A program made the translations under genes and the position numbers. From Scedosporium boydii (Eukaryota > Ascomycota > Sordariomycetes > Microascales > Microascaceae): a stretch of 64,000 bases of DNA. Of the stretch, positions 45,514-57,238 are shown piece after piece; position 1 is the stretch's first letter, and every line of letters starts with the position of its first letter. The notes beneath the pieces were generated by a model that did no database searches, had not been told where the DNA came from, and worked only from the letters and a program-made list of their open reading frames with translations. The DNA lies in assembly GCA_002221725.1 (NCBI GenBank), contig NJFT01000006.1:124001-188000 (forward strand), given 5' to 3'.

Positions 45514-48500
45514 ATGAACGAGGACGAGAGGATCCAGGACATTTACAAGAAGATCGAGCGGGAGAAGGCTCTTATCAACGCCGCACATGCTATGCGATCG
45601 CAGACAAACAATGAGGCCGTTCGCTCGAGACTCGACTCCCAGATGCGCGATGGCCGCCGTAATCTGCAATTCTTCGAAGAGAAGCTCCGGGAGCTGCAGA
45701 TGCGCCGCGTAAACCAGGGCATGGACAACATGTCCCTTGGGCCTGATGGCCGACCCGTCAGCGGTGGCGTGTATGGCGACGCAGGTCCCGCCCCTCCTCC
45801 CAAGGACGGTGACCAGGGTGGCTACGGAAGCCAGCAATACAGTGATATCGGTGGCCACGGCGACCTCATGCCGCCCCGCCATCCCTACGGTCCTCCAGCT
45901 CCCGGCCCTTCTGGTAACTTATCGCGGCCGAGGCCAAACTTCACAAAGCTCGGTGCGTTTGCCCATCACCCGCCCTCGCAATATACGTATCGGGGGCTGT
46001 CTTCGCTGGAGAACTGTAGCCGGACTGCTGCTAACCTACTTTGCGATGATCTAGATCTTATCAAATACGACACGCCGTATCTAGGCCCCCGCATTCAGCT
46101 CATGCTTTCCCAAATCCAGTTCAAGCTCAACGTCGAGGAACAGTATTTAAAGGGTGTTGAGAAGATGGTTCAGCTGTACGGCATGGAGGGCGACCGGAAG
46201 AGCAAGGCTGATGCCGCTGCTCGCCGAGTTGAGAGCAAGCAGAAGATCGTACTTCTAAAACAAGCTTTGAAGCGATACGAAGAGCTCCACATTGATATAG
46301 ACTCGGCTGATTCCCCTGATGGTATGGTTGCCTTAGCCCATGGCCTTCCGCCCTTTCTCTCTTCCCCTAGCTCCGTTGCTAACGGTTATGTTTGCTGTCA
46401 CTAGATGACTCCATCAACATGCCAAACCTGCGCAAACCTCTCACCGGTCAGCTCACGATCCGTGTCATGGCCGTCAAGGATGTCGATCACGCCGCTACCA
46501 GTCGGTTCGCGAGGGGACCCGAAACTTTTGTCACCGTCAAGGTCGAAGACAATGTTGTGGCGCGAACGAGGACATCGCGCAATGACAGATGGGAATCCGA
46601 ATATCACAACATCGACGTCGACAAAGCGAACGAGGTTGAGCTTACTGTGTACGACAAGCCAGGAGAGCACCCCCTCCCCATCGCCATGTTGTGGATCAGG
46701 ATATCAGACATCGTTGAGGAGATGCGCCGGAAGAGGATCGAAGCTGAGATTAACAACTCTGGCTGGGTCTCTGCCGACAGGATGGTCAACCAGGGTGGCG
46801 CTGCACCTCCTCAGTTCCCTATGACCCCTCAGCAACAGCAGCAGTATGGTCCCTCTCCGGGCCAAGGCGGCAGTTTTCCCCCTGGCGGCGCACCGCCACC
46901 GCCGGGCCACCCTCCGATTGCTCACTCCGGTCCGATCGAAGGCTGGTTTAACCTTGAGCCGAGCGGTCGAATCCAGCTGTCACTCAGCTTCATCAAGCAA
47001 AACAAGGACCGCCGCCCCATCGACCTTGGTCTTGGCCGAAAGGGCGCTATCCGACAACGTAAGGAGGAAGTTCACGAGATGTACGGCCACAAGTTTGTGC
47101 AACAGCAATTCTACAACATCATGCGCTGTGCTCTCTGTGGTGAGTTCCTGAAATATTCCGCCGGTATGCAGTGCGAAGACTGCAAGTATACCTGCCACAC
47201 GAAGTGCTACTCGAGCGTCGTCACCAAGTGTATCAGCAAGAGCAACGCCGAGACCGACCCGGACGAGGAGAAGATCAACCATCGTATCCCGCACAGGTTC
47301 CAGCCTTTCTCGAATATGACTGCCAACTGGTGCTGTCATTGCGGTTACATGTTGCCTTTCGGCAAGAAAAACAGCAGGAAATGTACCGGTAAGTGCATAA
47401 GTCTGTTTCGCTCCTCTTTCCATGCTCGTTACCCCTAGGCACCCGCATGGTATGTTATGTCTTGTGTGAGCAGGCGCTAATGTAGAATAAACAAGAATGC
47501 GGCCTTACTTGCCACGCGCAGTGTGTCCATCTTGTGCCCGATTTCTGCGGCATGTCGATGGCCGTCGCAAATCAAATTTTAGAAGGAATCAGAACGCAGA
47601 AGCAACGAAAGCAGGAGAGGGCGTCCATGGCCGAGCGAACGCTAAGACAAGGCGGACCGAAGCCTGGTCAAGGGCAGCAGGGACCATACGCCTCGCCTCA
47701 TTCGCCATCATATGGCACTCCGTCCCCCGAAGCCGCAGAGGCCGCGAAACTTACTTTCGCCAACCAACCTCAGTCGCAAAAGACGCAGCCCGACCGTGCA
47801 TCCATATCGTCCGGCTCCACGGCGGCGACCGCGGCTGCCTCCGTCGCCATGTCCGGAGCCACCATCAGGACATCGCAGTCTCAGGATTATGACCGTTACA
47901 GCTATGGATCGCAGGCCCAGCAGCAGCAACCTGCGGAGAGCACATATGGCCAGGGCCAGCAATACGGCGCTCCACAGCAGCGAAAGTATAACCCCGCAGA
48001 CTATGCCAACGTGAACGCTCCGCAGTACGCCCAACACCCCGTACAACAACAGCAGGCGATACAGCAGCAGCAATCGATCCCCCACATGTACCAGCAACAA
48101 TTGCCTCATCTCCAACAGCCCCAACAACTCCAGCAACAGCCCCAGCAACAGCCGTTGTCGCCCCAACATCAACAACCGCCGCAGCAGCTGTATGGAAAGC
48201 CTCAAATGGGAGAACCTCTCTCGCCGCCCCCCTCAGCGAGCCCCGTAGATCTCTCCTTGTCACAGCGCAAGCCTCTCCCGTCCGCTACAGACCCTGGTAC
48301 GGGACAGAGGATTGGTCTTGATCACTTCAATTTCTTGGCTGTCCTCGGCAAGGGCAACTTCGGAAAGGTCATGTTGGCCGAAACGAAGAGGAGCAGGCGC
48401 CTCTACGCCATCAAGGTTCTTAAGAAGGAGTTCATTATTGAGAATGACGAGGTTGAAAGCATAAGGTCGGAAAAGCGAGTCTTCTTGGTCGCCAACCGGG

Positions 48501-49567
48501 AACGACACCCCTTCTTGACAACCCTTCATGCTTGTTTCCAGACCGAGACTCGAGTGTACTTTGTCATGGAGTACGTGAGCGGAGGCGATCTCATGTTGCA
48601 TATTCAACGTGGTCAGTTCGGTACAAAACGTGCCCAGTATGTGACCCCCCACGCCCTCCTTACCTATCACCCTCACTATTTCCATGGTGGCTGTGATGAA
48701 AAAAAAAAAAAAAAAAAAAAAAAAAACCCTCTGTCAACCCAACTAACCGCGCATCTTTCATTGCAGATTCTACGCCGCCGAGGTTTGCTTGGCTCTCAAG
48801 TATTTCCACGAGAATGGTGTCATCTACCGAGATTTGAAGCTTGACAACATTCTTCTTACTCCCGACGGGCACCTCAAGATTGGTGATTACGGTCTCTGCA
48901 AGGAAGATATGTGGTACGGATCCACCACCGGCACTTTCTGCGGAACTCCCGAGTTCATGGCGCCAGAGGTATGTAGCTCGCGTTATTTTCTACGGTATCT
49001 CGACAATTTTCTAATCCGGTGGAAAACAGATTTTGTTGGACAAGAAGTATGGACGAGCCGTCGACTGGTGGGCATTTGGTGTTTTGATCTACCAAATGCT
49101 CCTCCAGCAGTCGCCTTTCCGTGGCGAGGATGAGGACGAGATTTACGATGCTATTCTTTCCGACGAACCCCTTTACCCCATTCATATGCCTCGCGACTCG
49201 GTCGCCATCCTACAGAAGCTCCTCACCCGTGAACCTGACCAGCGACTCGGCAGTGGCCCAACAGACGCGCAAGAGATCATGAGCCAGCCATTCTTCCGAA
49301 CCATCAACTGGGACGACGTCTACCACAAGAGGGTCCAGCCCCCATTCCTGCCAACCATCAAGAGCCCGACTGATACCAGCAACTTTGATTCCGAGTTTAC
49401 CAGTGTTACCCCGGTTCTCACTCCAGTCCAATCAGGTATGTCCATGTCGCGCCCCTTACTTCTTCGTGAAGTATCGCATAGTACAGCAGCTAACAGCGAG
49501 TGCAGTGTTGTCCCAAGCCATGCAGGAGGAGTTCAGAGGCTTCTCGTACACGGCAGATTTCGAATAA
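45514..49567 (+). CDS. PKC1: Fungal protein kinase C (PKC1)
   Basis: Seven exons: 45514-45952, 46055-46321, 46405-47388, 47496-48636, 48767-48968, 49030-49435 and 49506-49567, 1166 aa. Domain order is that of fungal PKC. HR1 repeats are at the N-terminus ([18 protein letters not shown]; second HR1 near 150-230), then a C2-like domain (about 236-350, [15 protein letters not shown]). Two C1 zinc fingers follow at about 463-512 and 530-583 ([38 protein letters not shown]). A Gln-rich linker leads to the AGC kinase domain from about 840, with [32 protein letters not shown] (DFG variant) and [13 protein letters not shown]. The tail [11 protein letters not shown] is the hydrophobic motif. It is the Rho1 effector of the cell-wall-integrity MAPK cascade. 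An A28 tract lies in the intron after RAQ. Confidence 0.96.
48699..48726 (+). repeat. Poly(A) tract of 28 nt inside a PKC1 intron
   Basis: Lies in the 130-nt intron 48637-48766 that splits the kinase domain. It is followed by a CTAAC branch site and TTGCAG acceptor. Confidence 0.9.
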
Positions 49568-50278
49568 GACTCTGGCATCTGATGTTTTACTTGTTTGGGT
49601 TGAAGAGTTGAAGAGTTCGGGAAATAGTGATACCTATTGACCTTTTTTTGTTGTTTTCCTTAAAGAATAGCATTGATGAGATTTTTGTAGTGGTGATACC
49701 GTCTCCTCGTCTACCCGCATATAGCGGGCTACTACTGGGGGGCAACTGATATGTTCCAAGACGCTGCCGTAGAGCTGGCAGAATAAAAACAGTTGATAAT
49801 AGTGCATTTTACTTCTTTTGCTCTCAAGAAACACTTTAAGTTCCGATTGATTCAAGGAGCTCTGAGGCTTGTGATTCTGCCTTTGACAGTTTGATACCAG
49901 GAGTGGGCATGAGAGGGGGGGAGCGGGTATTTTTCTTTTCCCTTTCTTTTCTTTGTCTCTTCTTAGGACCTCTTACAAGCCAATAGACAGAGCTTTTATT
50001 TTTGTTCCTAGATTTCTTTTTATTTTCTTTAAGAAAGGTGATTTTGTAGTCTTAAAGTTTGAGAGCTTGTTCATCAGGGGTAGGTAGGTACCAGGTACCT
50101 TACTCTAGTGTTATATTCCCACGTGATCTCGTGTACATGTGTACATGAGCCTGTGGTCCAACACGATCCCTCACATTTTCCGACACGTTGCTAGCTCCGA
50201 GCTCAAAAGCTCATTTCGAACCTCCCATCTCAAACACAGTTTCCAGGGCCCAGTGAAAGGGGCAAAGAAACTGGCTCC
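49568..50278. other. Region between PKC1 and ALG3
   Basis: PKC1 3' flank and ALG3 promoter. There is a short GTAGGTAGGTACCAGGTACC tract at about 50080-50099 and a GTGTACAT direct repeat at about 50131-50145. No gene found. Confidence 0.5.
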
Positions 50279-51800
50279 ATGGACCAGAAACAATCACCCG
50301 TGTACGTACGGGCCTATAATTTAGGCCTGGATATCGCCAATGGAAGACATGCCCTCTCCAAGACCATCGCGCCGCTCCTCTGGATCTTCGACTTGGTGCT
50401 CTGCGCTCTGGTTATTTGGAAAGTGCCTTGTAAGTTATTGCCGACGGCGATGGAAGCTCCGGAACTCGTTATTTCAGAATACGGCGTGCTTTGAAGCGCG
50501 ATTGCATTTGAAGTGGGTAATTCGTCTAACCCGGTGCCTGAAAACCCCCCCAATAGATACCGAGATCGACTGGGTAGCCTACATGGAGCAGGTCAAGCAA
50601 TTCCTCGACGGCGAGCGCAATTACGTCCGAATCGAGGGTGGTACCGGTCCTCTTGTCTACCCGGCAGCTCACGTATACACGTACACGGCCTTGTACCGCA
50701 TCACCGACGAGGGCAAGAACATTCTCCTGGCGCAACAGATCTTTGCGGGCCTCTACCTGGCGACTGTCGCCCTTGTTATGGCGTGCTATAGGAAAGCGAA
50801 TGTGGGTTCACCGCTTCAGATACGAACGGGCGTGCACTTGATGTTTGATGTGGAACTTTTACTGATAGAGAGTGGGGGGAGAAACTAGGCACCTCCGTAT
50901 ATCCTGCCTCTCCTGGTCTTCTCCAAGAGGTTGCACAGCGTCTTTATGCTACGATGCTTCAACGACTGCTTCGCCGCCTTCTTCCTCTGGCTCGCGATCT
51001 TCTTCTTCCAGAGACGCTTGTGGACGTTCGGAAGTGTTGCCTACAGCTGGGGTCTCGGCATTAAGATGTCCTTGTTGCTCGCGCTCCCCGCCGTGGCCGT
51101 CATCTTGTTCCTAGGGAGGGGTTTCTACGGCAGTCTGCGACTAGCAATGCTCATGCTGGAGACCCAGATAGCCATCGCCATCCCGTTCCTGCTGCACGAC
51201 TCGAGGGCGTACTTGGGCAGGGCGTTTGAGCTTACACGACAATTCAAGTACGAATGGACCGTCAACATGCGCATGCTACCCGAGGAAACCTTCCTCAGCA
51301 AAGAGCTAGCCGTTACGCTGCTCCTCTTCCACGCCGCGGACTTGTTCTCCTTCATCAGCGGGCCATGGCTCGCACCAGCCCAGAAATCGCTATGGGAAAT
51401 GATCCCTTCACTCTTGCGTGGACAACTACCATTTACGGAACAGGAGGAAGGCAGGGTATCTCTCAGGGTATCGCCTCGATTTATCCTCACTACGGTGCTC
51501 ACGGCGATGAACATGGGCATGCTCTTCGCCAGGTCCCTCCACTACCAGTTTTATGCGTACCTTGCTTGGTCGACGCCTTTCCTCCTCTGGAACGCTGGGC
51601 TTCACCCCGTCGTCGTGTATGCCGTCTGGGCTGCGCAGGAGTGGGCGTGGAACGTCTTCCCGAGCACGCCTGTCAGTTCTGGGGTTGTCGTGTTCGCGAT
51701 GCTGGTTGCCGATAGAGTCACTTGGGTGTGGGGTAATCGCACGGAAGAGAAGGCAAGAATCGCTGGCAGGGGTGGCTCGAAGAAGCCGAAGCAAGGATAA
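50279..51800 (+). CDS. ALG3: ALG3 dolichyl-P-Man alpha-1,3-mannosyltransferase
   Basis: Exons 50279-50429, 50557-50801 and 50889-51800, 435 aa. The enzyme converts Man5 to Man6 lipid-linked oligosaccharide on the lumenal side of the ER, the first Dol-P-Man-dependent step. Visible hallmarks are the lumenal loop [40 protein letters not shown], the [25 protein letters not shown] block, [33 protein letters not shown] and [22 protein letters not shown]. At least nine hydrophobic segments and a Lys/Arg-rich C-terminus (GGSKKPKQG) are seen. It ends 60 bp from the stop of the convergent EIF1AD-like gene. Confidence 0.95.
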
Positions 51801-51860
51801 TAAAATCGGGCTGCATTTCTTTTTCTTTCGTTGTTTATTAATCGTAGTCCATCCTCAGCC

Positions 51861-52368
51861 TCACGCGTCGTCTTCTGAATCGCTTGGCGGCATCTTGCCA
51901 ACGTTCGACTCGTCTTCGTCGGACTCGGGGTCTCGAAACTTGGGGAACTCTGTTGGCCTACATTGGAGGAAAGAAAAGAATTCCGTAAGTTATAACGCAC
52001 GACGGACGAAGCGCTATCAAGGGAAGGCAGGGGGTTTGGGTTGGGCACAACGCTCACCAATACGGCATCTTCCTCCACTGTTTCTCGTCCACGACGATGT
52101 TGATTATCTTGGCGACGGCATCGCCCTCAACCTCCTTGGGCGGATACCGCTCGAGCAGAACGTAGTTATTGCGCTGGACCCATATCGTCTGGCGGAAGCG
52201 TTCGTCGAGATCGACTACGACGATGGATTTGTTAGGCAGTAGGCAGTTGTACTGGCCGCGGGGCAAGGCTCTATCGACGCGGGCGATTATCTGATTCGCT
52301 TCGAGAGTGTCGGGTATGGCGAGAGCGGTTTGGGCTCTCAAGATTTGGCCTTTTGCGCGAGGCGGCAT
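51861..52368 (-). CDS. EIF1A-domain protein (EIF1AD-like)
   Basis: Exons 52058-52368 and 51861-51957 (minus strand), 135 aa. An S1/OB-fold eIF1A-type RNA-binding domain covers about residues 15-90 (ANQIIARVDRALPRGQYNCLLPNKS, IVVVDLDERFRQTIWVQRNNYVLLERYPP). The C-terminal tail is acidic with two Asp/Glu clusters ending SDSEDDA. The family (EIF1AD in animals) is implicated in late small-ribosomal-subunit maturation and is distinct from eIF1A itself. The start MPPRAKGQ at 52368 is preferred. An upstream in-frame Met at 52611 would add an unlikely N-terminus that crosses a T-run region. Confidence 0.88.
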
Positions 52369-53883
52369 GGTGGGCGATTTTTTTTTTTTTTTATTCGGAC
52401 GCTGGGGGATGGAATGGCTGGGTGTGTTGGGGGATCCGTAGCGGTCGGAGGAATGCGGTTTTCGGTCTGGGCTGAAAAATTCGGATCCGAAAGTCCGGCC
52501 AGGCATTTTTGTCAGTGGCGGGGAGAGCCCTTGAGCTATTGTCTTTTGCTGGACTCGCCATCGCCATCGGCCATTTGATCCCGGACTTGCTGTCCTGCAC
52601 CAATCTAGCAACTGGTTGATAGAGGAGCCGCCTCCGCGTACGCGCTACCTAAGATCAATTGATCATCCACCAGCCATTGCAGGCCTTAAAAAGTTAAAAT
52701 CGACCAGAACGCAAATGGGAGACATCCTCGATCGATAGGATCGGTGACAGCGAAGCAACCGGGGAGAATAAGCTGAGTATTGAAGCTTGAGGCTATCAAA
52801 TGGTAATAGGCCGGCAGTAGTGAACACTTTACATTCCCCAGCGCTGGGACTGGTAACATCAAAATGATCAATCTTGATGGCGCTGACTCTTTGCATTCTG
52901 CGCCCGCTTAAGACACATCCCCTCCCACGCCTCTTCTTCCTTGTCGTCAGCTGCTTGCGTTTCCAGTGGCAAATGCATATTTGAAATGAAAAAAGTAATA
53001 GGATGAATATCCTCGGAGATGATAGAAGATTCTACGAGGGTTTGTCAACTATCAAAAGAAGCTTGCTTTGCCTCTCACATCAATTGATGCCAGGACTAGA
53101 CATGAAGATTTGTCAACTGTTTGGCGATGACGATGACGAACGGCGACTGGATCCCTGGTATCGGCGTTCGGAGTCGGCGTCTTGGCTGGTCTCACCCAGG
53201 ACAGGGCAGCAGGGCGAATCTTGCAGGCCTCTTGCAGGGCATCTTCGATACTTCTTTTCCAAGTCTAAAGCTCCTCGGGATTGCGCCATCCAGGTTTCCC
53301 ACAGCTGATTGGATGGAATGCTGCAATCCATTCCATAGCTACAGAGTCGGCGTTCGAGGTTCAGCATGGCGGGGTACGAGGAAGTACTGTTGCCCCGCAC
53401 TTAACGGGAAAAGTACTAAGGTAGATACGGTGACAAGGTACGAATACCTTGTATTGTTGTACTGGGTACTGGACACTGGGTACCGGGAGTGGGTGCTCTG
53501 TGCCTGTGTACGAAGTAGTGTAGTACCCCACGGAGGCAAGAAAAATATTTGATAATTGTGAATTAGTAAACATCCAGCTCCGTTACCAGATCCGGACGTA
53601 ATGGCTGTGATCTGAGCAACTTTGCCCTGTTATTTTGCTCATCCACTCCAAGTCTCAAACTGCAAACTGCGCCTGCCTATAGCATTCCGTAACCCGTAAC
53701 TCGTACCACCTCCAGTCTTCCCCCCCAATCCAGACGAGCACGCACTACGTACGCCATTGCTTGCCGCTGCTTCTCAATCACTCGCACCTTCCATCCCGTA
53801 TGTACACGACTGTACAGTAGCCGCACTACTTAAAAGCGCATCTTTCTCCCTGATCCCAGGCGACCTCTTCCCTCTCTTTCCCC
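52369..53883. other. 1.5-kb region between EIF1AD-like and thioredoxin genes (divergent)
   Basis: No gene recognised. It holds a T run at about 52379-52392, TCAATTGA palindromes at 52655 and 53080, a GGGTAC-rich stretch at about 53460-53487 and a TACGAAGT at 53509. It must hold promoters of both flanking genes. Confidence 0.5.
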
Positions 53884-54699
53884 ATGTCACAAAATCTTTT
53901 CCTGAGATCCGCAAAGCGCATCGTTTCGAGCTCAAATCCAGCAGTTTCTGCATTTCGATTCTCTACCCCAATCACCAGATCTTTCCACCTTACATCGCCC
54001 AGAATGGTTGTCAAACAGATTCACAAGTACGTATTTCACTGTGCCCCTCCTTTTTCGCTGCGCCTGCATCGAACCAAGCTGTCCAGCCTTTGATATGATC
54101 CTTTCATGTCTGTCCTTGTACCACCTCAGAGAGCTCTGCTTCCCCCAGCAAGTCAGAGGAGCAAACCATCCCTCGCTTTCTCCATCGCTTCTATTCCTTA
54201 TTTCCTAACATGACGTGTGTACGTGTGTTTGAAATATTTGGATGCTGACTATTCCACAGCAAGCAGGAGTGGGACGCCCTCGTCGCTGAGGGAAAGCCCG
54301 TCCTCGTCGACTTCTTCGCCGTGTGGTGCGGACCTTGCAGGGTGATCTCCCCCGTCTTTGAGAAGTAAGTCCTAGCTCTTTCTGCCCATTCTCTTGGCGC
54401 CCGCCCCGTCTGGTGGTTTGGGCTACCCGTCTTCCGGAGCCCCCATATCCTATATCCCATATCACACTCCTTTTGAGACTCTAGTTCTAACATGCGAGGC
54501 CAGGCTTTCTGATGACGCGTCCTTCGCGGGACTCAACTTCGCCAAGATCGACGTCGACGAGAACCCCGAACTCTCTCAAGAGTTCGGCATCACTGCCATG
54601 CCTACCTTCATCCTCGTCAAGAACGGCATCAAGGAGGGAGAAGTCCGCGGTGCTAACCCCCCGGCTCTTCAGGCCCTCGTCCAGAGGGGCGCCGCCTAA
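53884..54699 (+). CDS. Thioredoxin with mitochondrial presequence
   Basis: Exons 53884-54026, 54260-54364 and 54504-54699, 147 aa. The thioredoxin fold carries the active site WCGPC (Cys71 and Cys74) and the cis-Pro loop [11 protein letters not shown]. An N-terminal extension of about 40 residues is Ser/Arg-rich and lacks acids ([31 protein letters not shown]), typical of a matrix presequence. Met41 (ATG at 54004, agaATGgtt) is in strong initiation context exactly at the start of the mature domain (MVVKQIHN), so a second cytosolic form could arise by alternative initiation or transcription start. It reduces protein disulfides with NADPH-thioredoxin reductase. Confidence 0.93.
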
Positions 54700-55598
54700 G
54701 CCAGTCGCGATTCGCCGGTATCGGACTGTTGGGGATGCGGATGATGAAGAAGGGCAAACTTTGCAATTCTCGTTACAGGGTTATATTTTTAAGGATGGCC
54801 TAGGATTCCACATGTGAAGTTCACCTCCGACATGCGAGGGAGCTTGCGAGATTCATAATGGGATGGTGGGATGGTGGAGGATAATCAAGACTGCCCTGCA
54901 TATAAACATCATGGAACCTCGATTATGATGGCAGTCACCCCATTGATAATACCCCGGGGAGCAATTAAAAAAAAAATAATTGAATTTGGCAATCATGTTC
55001 TCCAGAAAAGCTCCGTGATTCCACAGAAATGATCTTGTCCAACTCAGGCAGGTCGGTATTCGGGTTAATCGTTATCTGCAATCGAGCAGCGATCCATCAA
55101 ATCTTTACTACTTTAGTTCGATTTCCCCTCGATCCAGACCCCGCCCCCCGCGTTGAGCAACCCCTCCCAAGGATACCATGGCCTGATTGATACCGTTGAG
55201 ATTGAAGCCGTTGAATGCCGAGCAGGACGGTTGTGCCTACATATACAGCTGAGAGTCGCAGCTTTGCTATTGTTAATACAATTCGCTGGAGCCAGCACGT
55301 ATTTTATAGAAAGTAGGTAGGGTCGTCCTTGAACTTCAAATCGAGTGTCGAGTGTTGATCGAGCTTAGGTGCCTTATTCGCGGTCTTCCCACGGACGATA
55401 GAGTTAACCGCGCTTATCTAGTGTGAGTCGCCTGCGCGTGAATTGTTAATTGGAGCGTCAAAAGGACGTTAATATGGCCGAGTCCTCCTGCTCAGTTCTT
55501 CGTCCAGTAGCTGATTCTTTGGGAACAAGACTATCGATATCGCCCATCTATCAAACCAATCTTGTTACTTGTTCGAAACTCAGGCTCCCCGCGGAAAC
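54700..55598. other. Region between thioredoxin and DAAO genes
   Basis: No gene found. A GGGATGGT tandem pair at about 54860-54876 and an A run near 54967-54976 are the only structure noticed. Confidence 0.5.
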
Positions 55599-57021
55599 AT
55601 GTCGGAACCTCTTGTAATCCTTGGCTCAGCGCCATCTCAGTCGAAGAAGAGCCCCATCGTGGTCCTCGGGCAAGTTCCTTCCTTTCGCCACCTTTCTCCT
55701 TTTCCCACAGTTGCGCTTTACACGCAGGAGAAGAATACCCGGGCTAACACTTACAAACCGGTATTAGTGCCGGAGTGGTAGGTCTTACGAGTGCGCTCCT
55801 GCTATCCAAGGACCCTGAGAATGCCGTGACTGTGATTGCCAAGTTCATGCCCGGTGATTACGACATTGAGTACACGTCTCCATGGGCTGGTGCGAATGTT
55901 CTCCCGTAGGTTATTTCTCCCCCTAAAGGAGGGAGGTTTTACGATCAGGGCTTAGAAGTTTGGTCGTGGGGAAAAGAAGCCATGGGCTAACTTGGCGGCA
56001 TATTGCACATGAAGAATGGCCATTGAGGCCGATAGTCGATGGGAACGCAGGACTTGGGAGCACCTCAGGAAGTTGACGGAGAGCGAGCCGGCGGCAGGCA
56101 TTCACTTCCAAAGTCAGTTAACCTACCCATTAGACTCTTGCTTTAAACAAGTTCTTATCAGCCCTACCCCCCTGAAAAGACGCTCGCATCTACCGGCGCG
56201 ACAAGGACGTCCCGGACCAACCTGGCTCCCACTTCTACGATGCCCTCTTTGCGAAAGACCCGTGGTACAGGACCATGTTCGAACAGTACCGCGAACTCTC
56301 CCCCGAAGAGGTCCCCGCCGCCCACGACTCGGGCTGCGAGTTCAAGTCGCTCTGCATCAACACGCAACTCTTCCTCCCCTGGCTCGTGAGCCAATGTCTC
56401 AAGAACGGTGTCGTGTTCAAGCGCGCCATCGTCGAGCACGTCGCGGACGCTGCCAAGTTTGCTGGCGACGGCCATAGCGAGCAGGTGGTCGTCGTCAACG
56501 CGACCGGTCTAGGAGCGCTGAAATTGGGTGGCGTGGAGGATAAGGCGATGGTTCCCGCGCGAGGCCAGATCGTGCTCGTGAGGAACAAGTCTCCGTTCAT
56601 GGTGGCCACTTCGGGGACGGAGGACGGGGAGGCAGAGGCGTGCTATATCATGACGAGGGCGGCGGGCGGCGGCACCATTTTGGGTGGCACGTATGATAAG
56701 GGGAACTGGAACCCGAACCCGGAGCCGAACATTGCGATGAGGATCATGAAGAGGGCGCTGGAGGTGTGCCCTGAGCTTACCGGCGGAAAGGGCATCGAGG
56801 GGCTTGATATCATTCGTCATGGCGTTGGCTTGAGGCCGCTCAGGGTGGGCGGCGTGAGGATTGAGAAGGAAATGGTGTCTTTGAAGGAGGGTGGGGGAGA
56901 GGTTGCTGTGGTGCACAACTACGGGCATGCTGGATGGGGATATCAAGGCAGTTTCGGGTGCGCGGAGAGGGTGGTCGAATTGGTGAACGAGATTAGAGGC
57001 AAGAATACCGCGGCTGCATGA
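55599..57021 (+). CDS. D-amino-acid oxidase (FAD-dependent)
   Basis: Exons 55599-55669, 55768-55905, 56015-56112 and 56180-57021, 382 aa. The FAD-binding GxGxxG (VVLGAGVVGL) lies at about residues 21-30 and is interrupted by the first intron, whose donor is GC (GG/GCAAGT), the only donor that keeps the motif in frame. Further hallmarks are SPWAGANVLPMA, NATGLGA, ARGQIVLVRN, GVGLRPLRVGG (conserved catalytic Arg region) and HNYGHAGWGYQGSFGCA at the C-terminus. It oxidatively deaminates D-amino acids to oxo acids, ammonia and H2O2. Family members are usually peroxisomal with a C-terminal SKL-type signal, but this one ends NTAAA. It is convergent with the HAD phosphatase gene. Confidence 0.93.
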
Positions 57022-57238
57022 AGTTGAGCGACAGAGAAGAAGCCTTTTACAAGCGAGGCAGCTCTGGCATTAAACATAATTGTGTGTTCGCCATACATAT
57101 ATAGAAATATATATACACCTCTATCTAAGATGTCACCAAGATCTATCAAATATTCATGCGTCTTAAATGTCCGGCCGTAAGTAAAATCAAAACTCTCTCT
57201 AAGAAACCACTCCCTTCAAAACGCCTCTGGTTGTTGGC

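Noticed and set aside
47708..48263. Long antisense frames over the PKC1 Gln-rich linker
   Set aside because: CAG/CAA repeats read on the other strand give Leu-rich stop-free frames. An artefact of composition.
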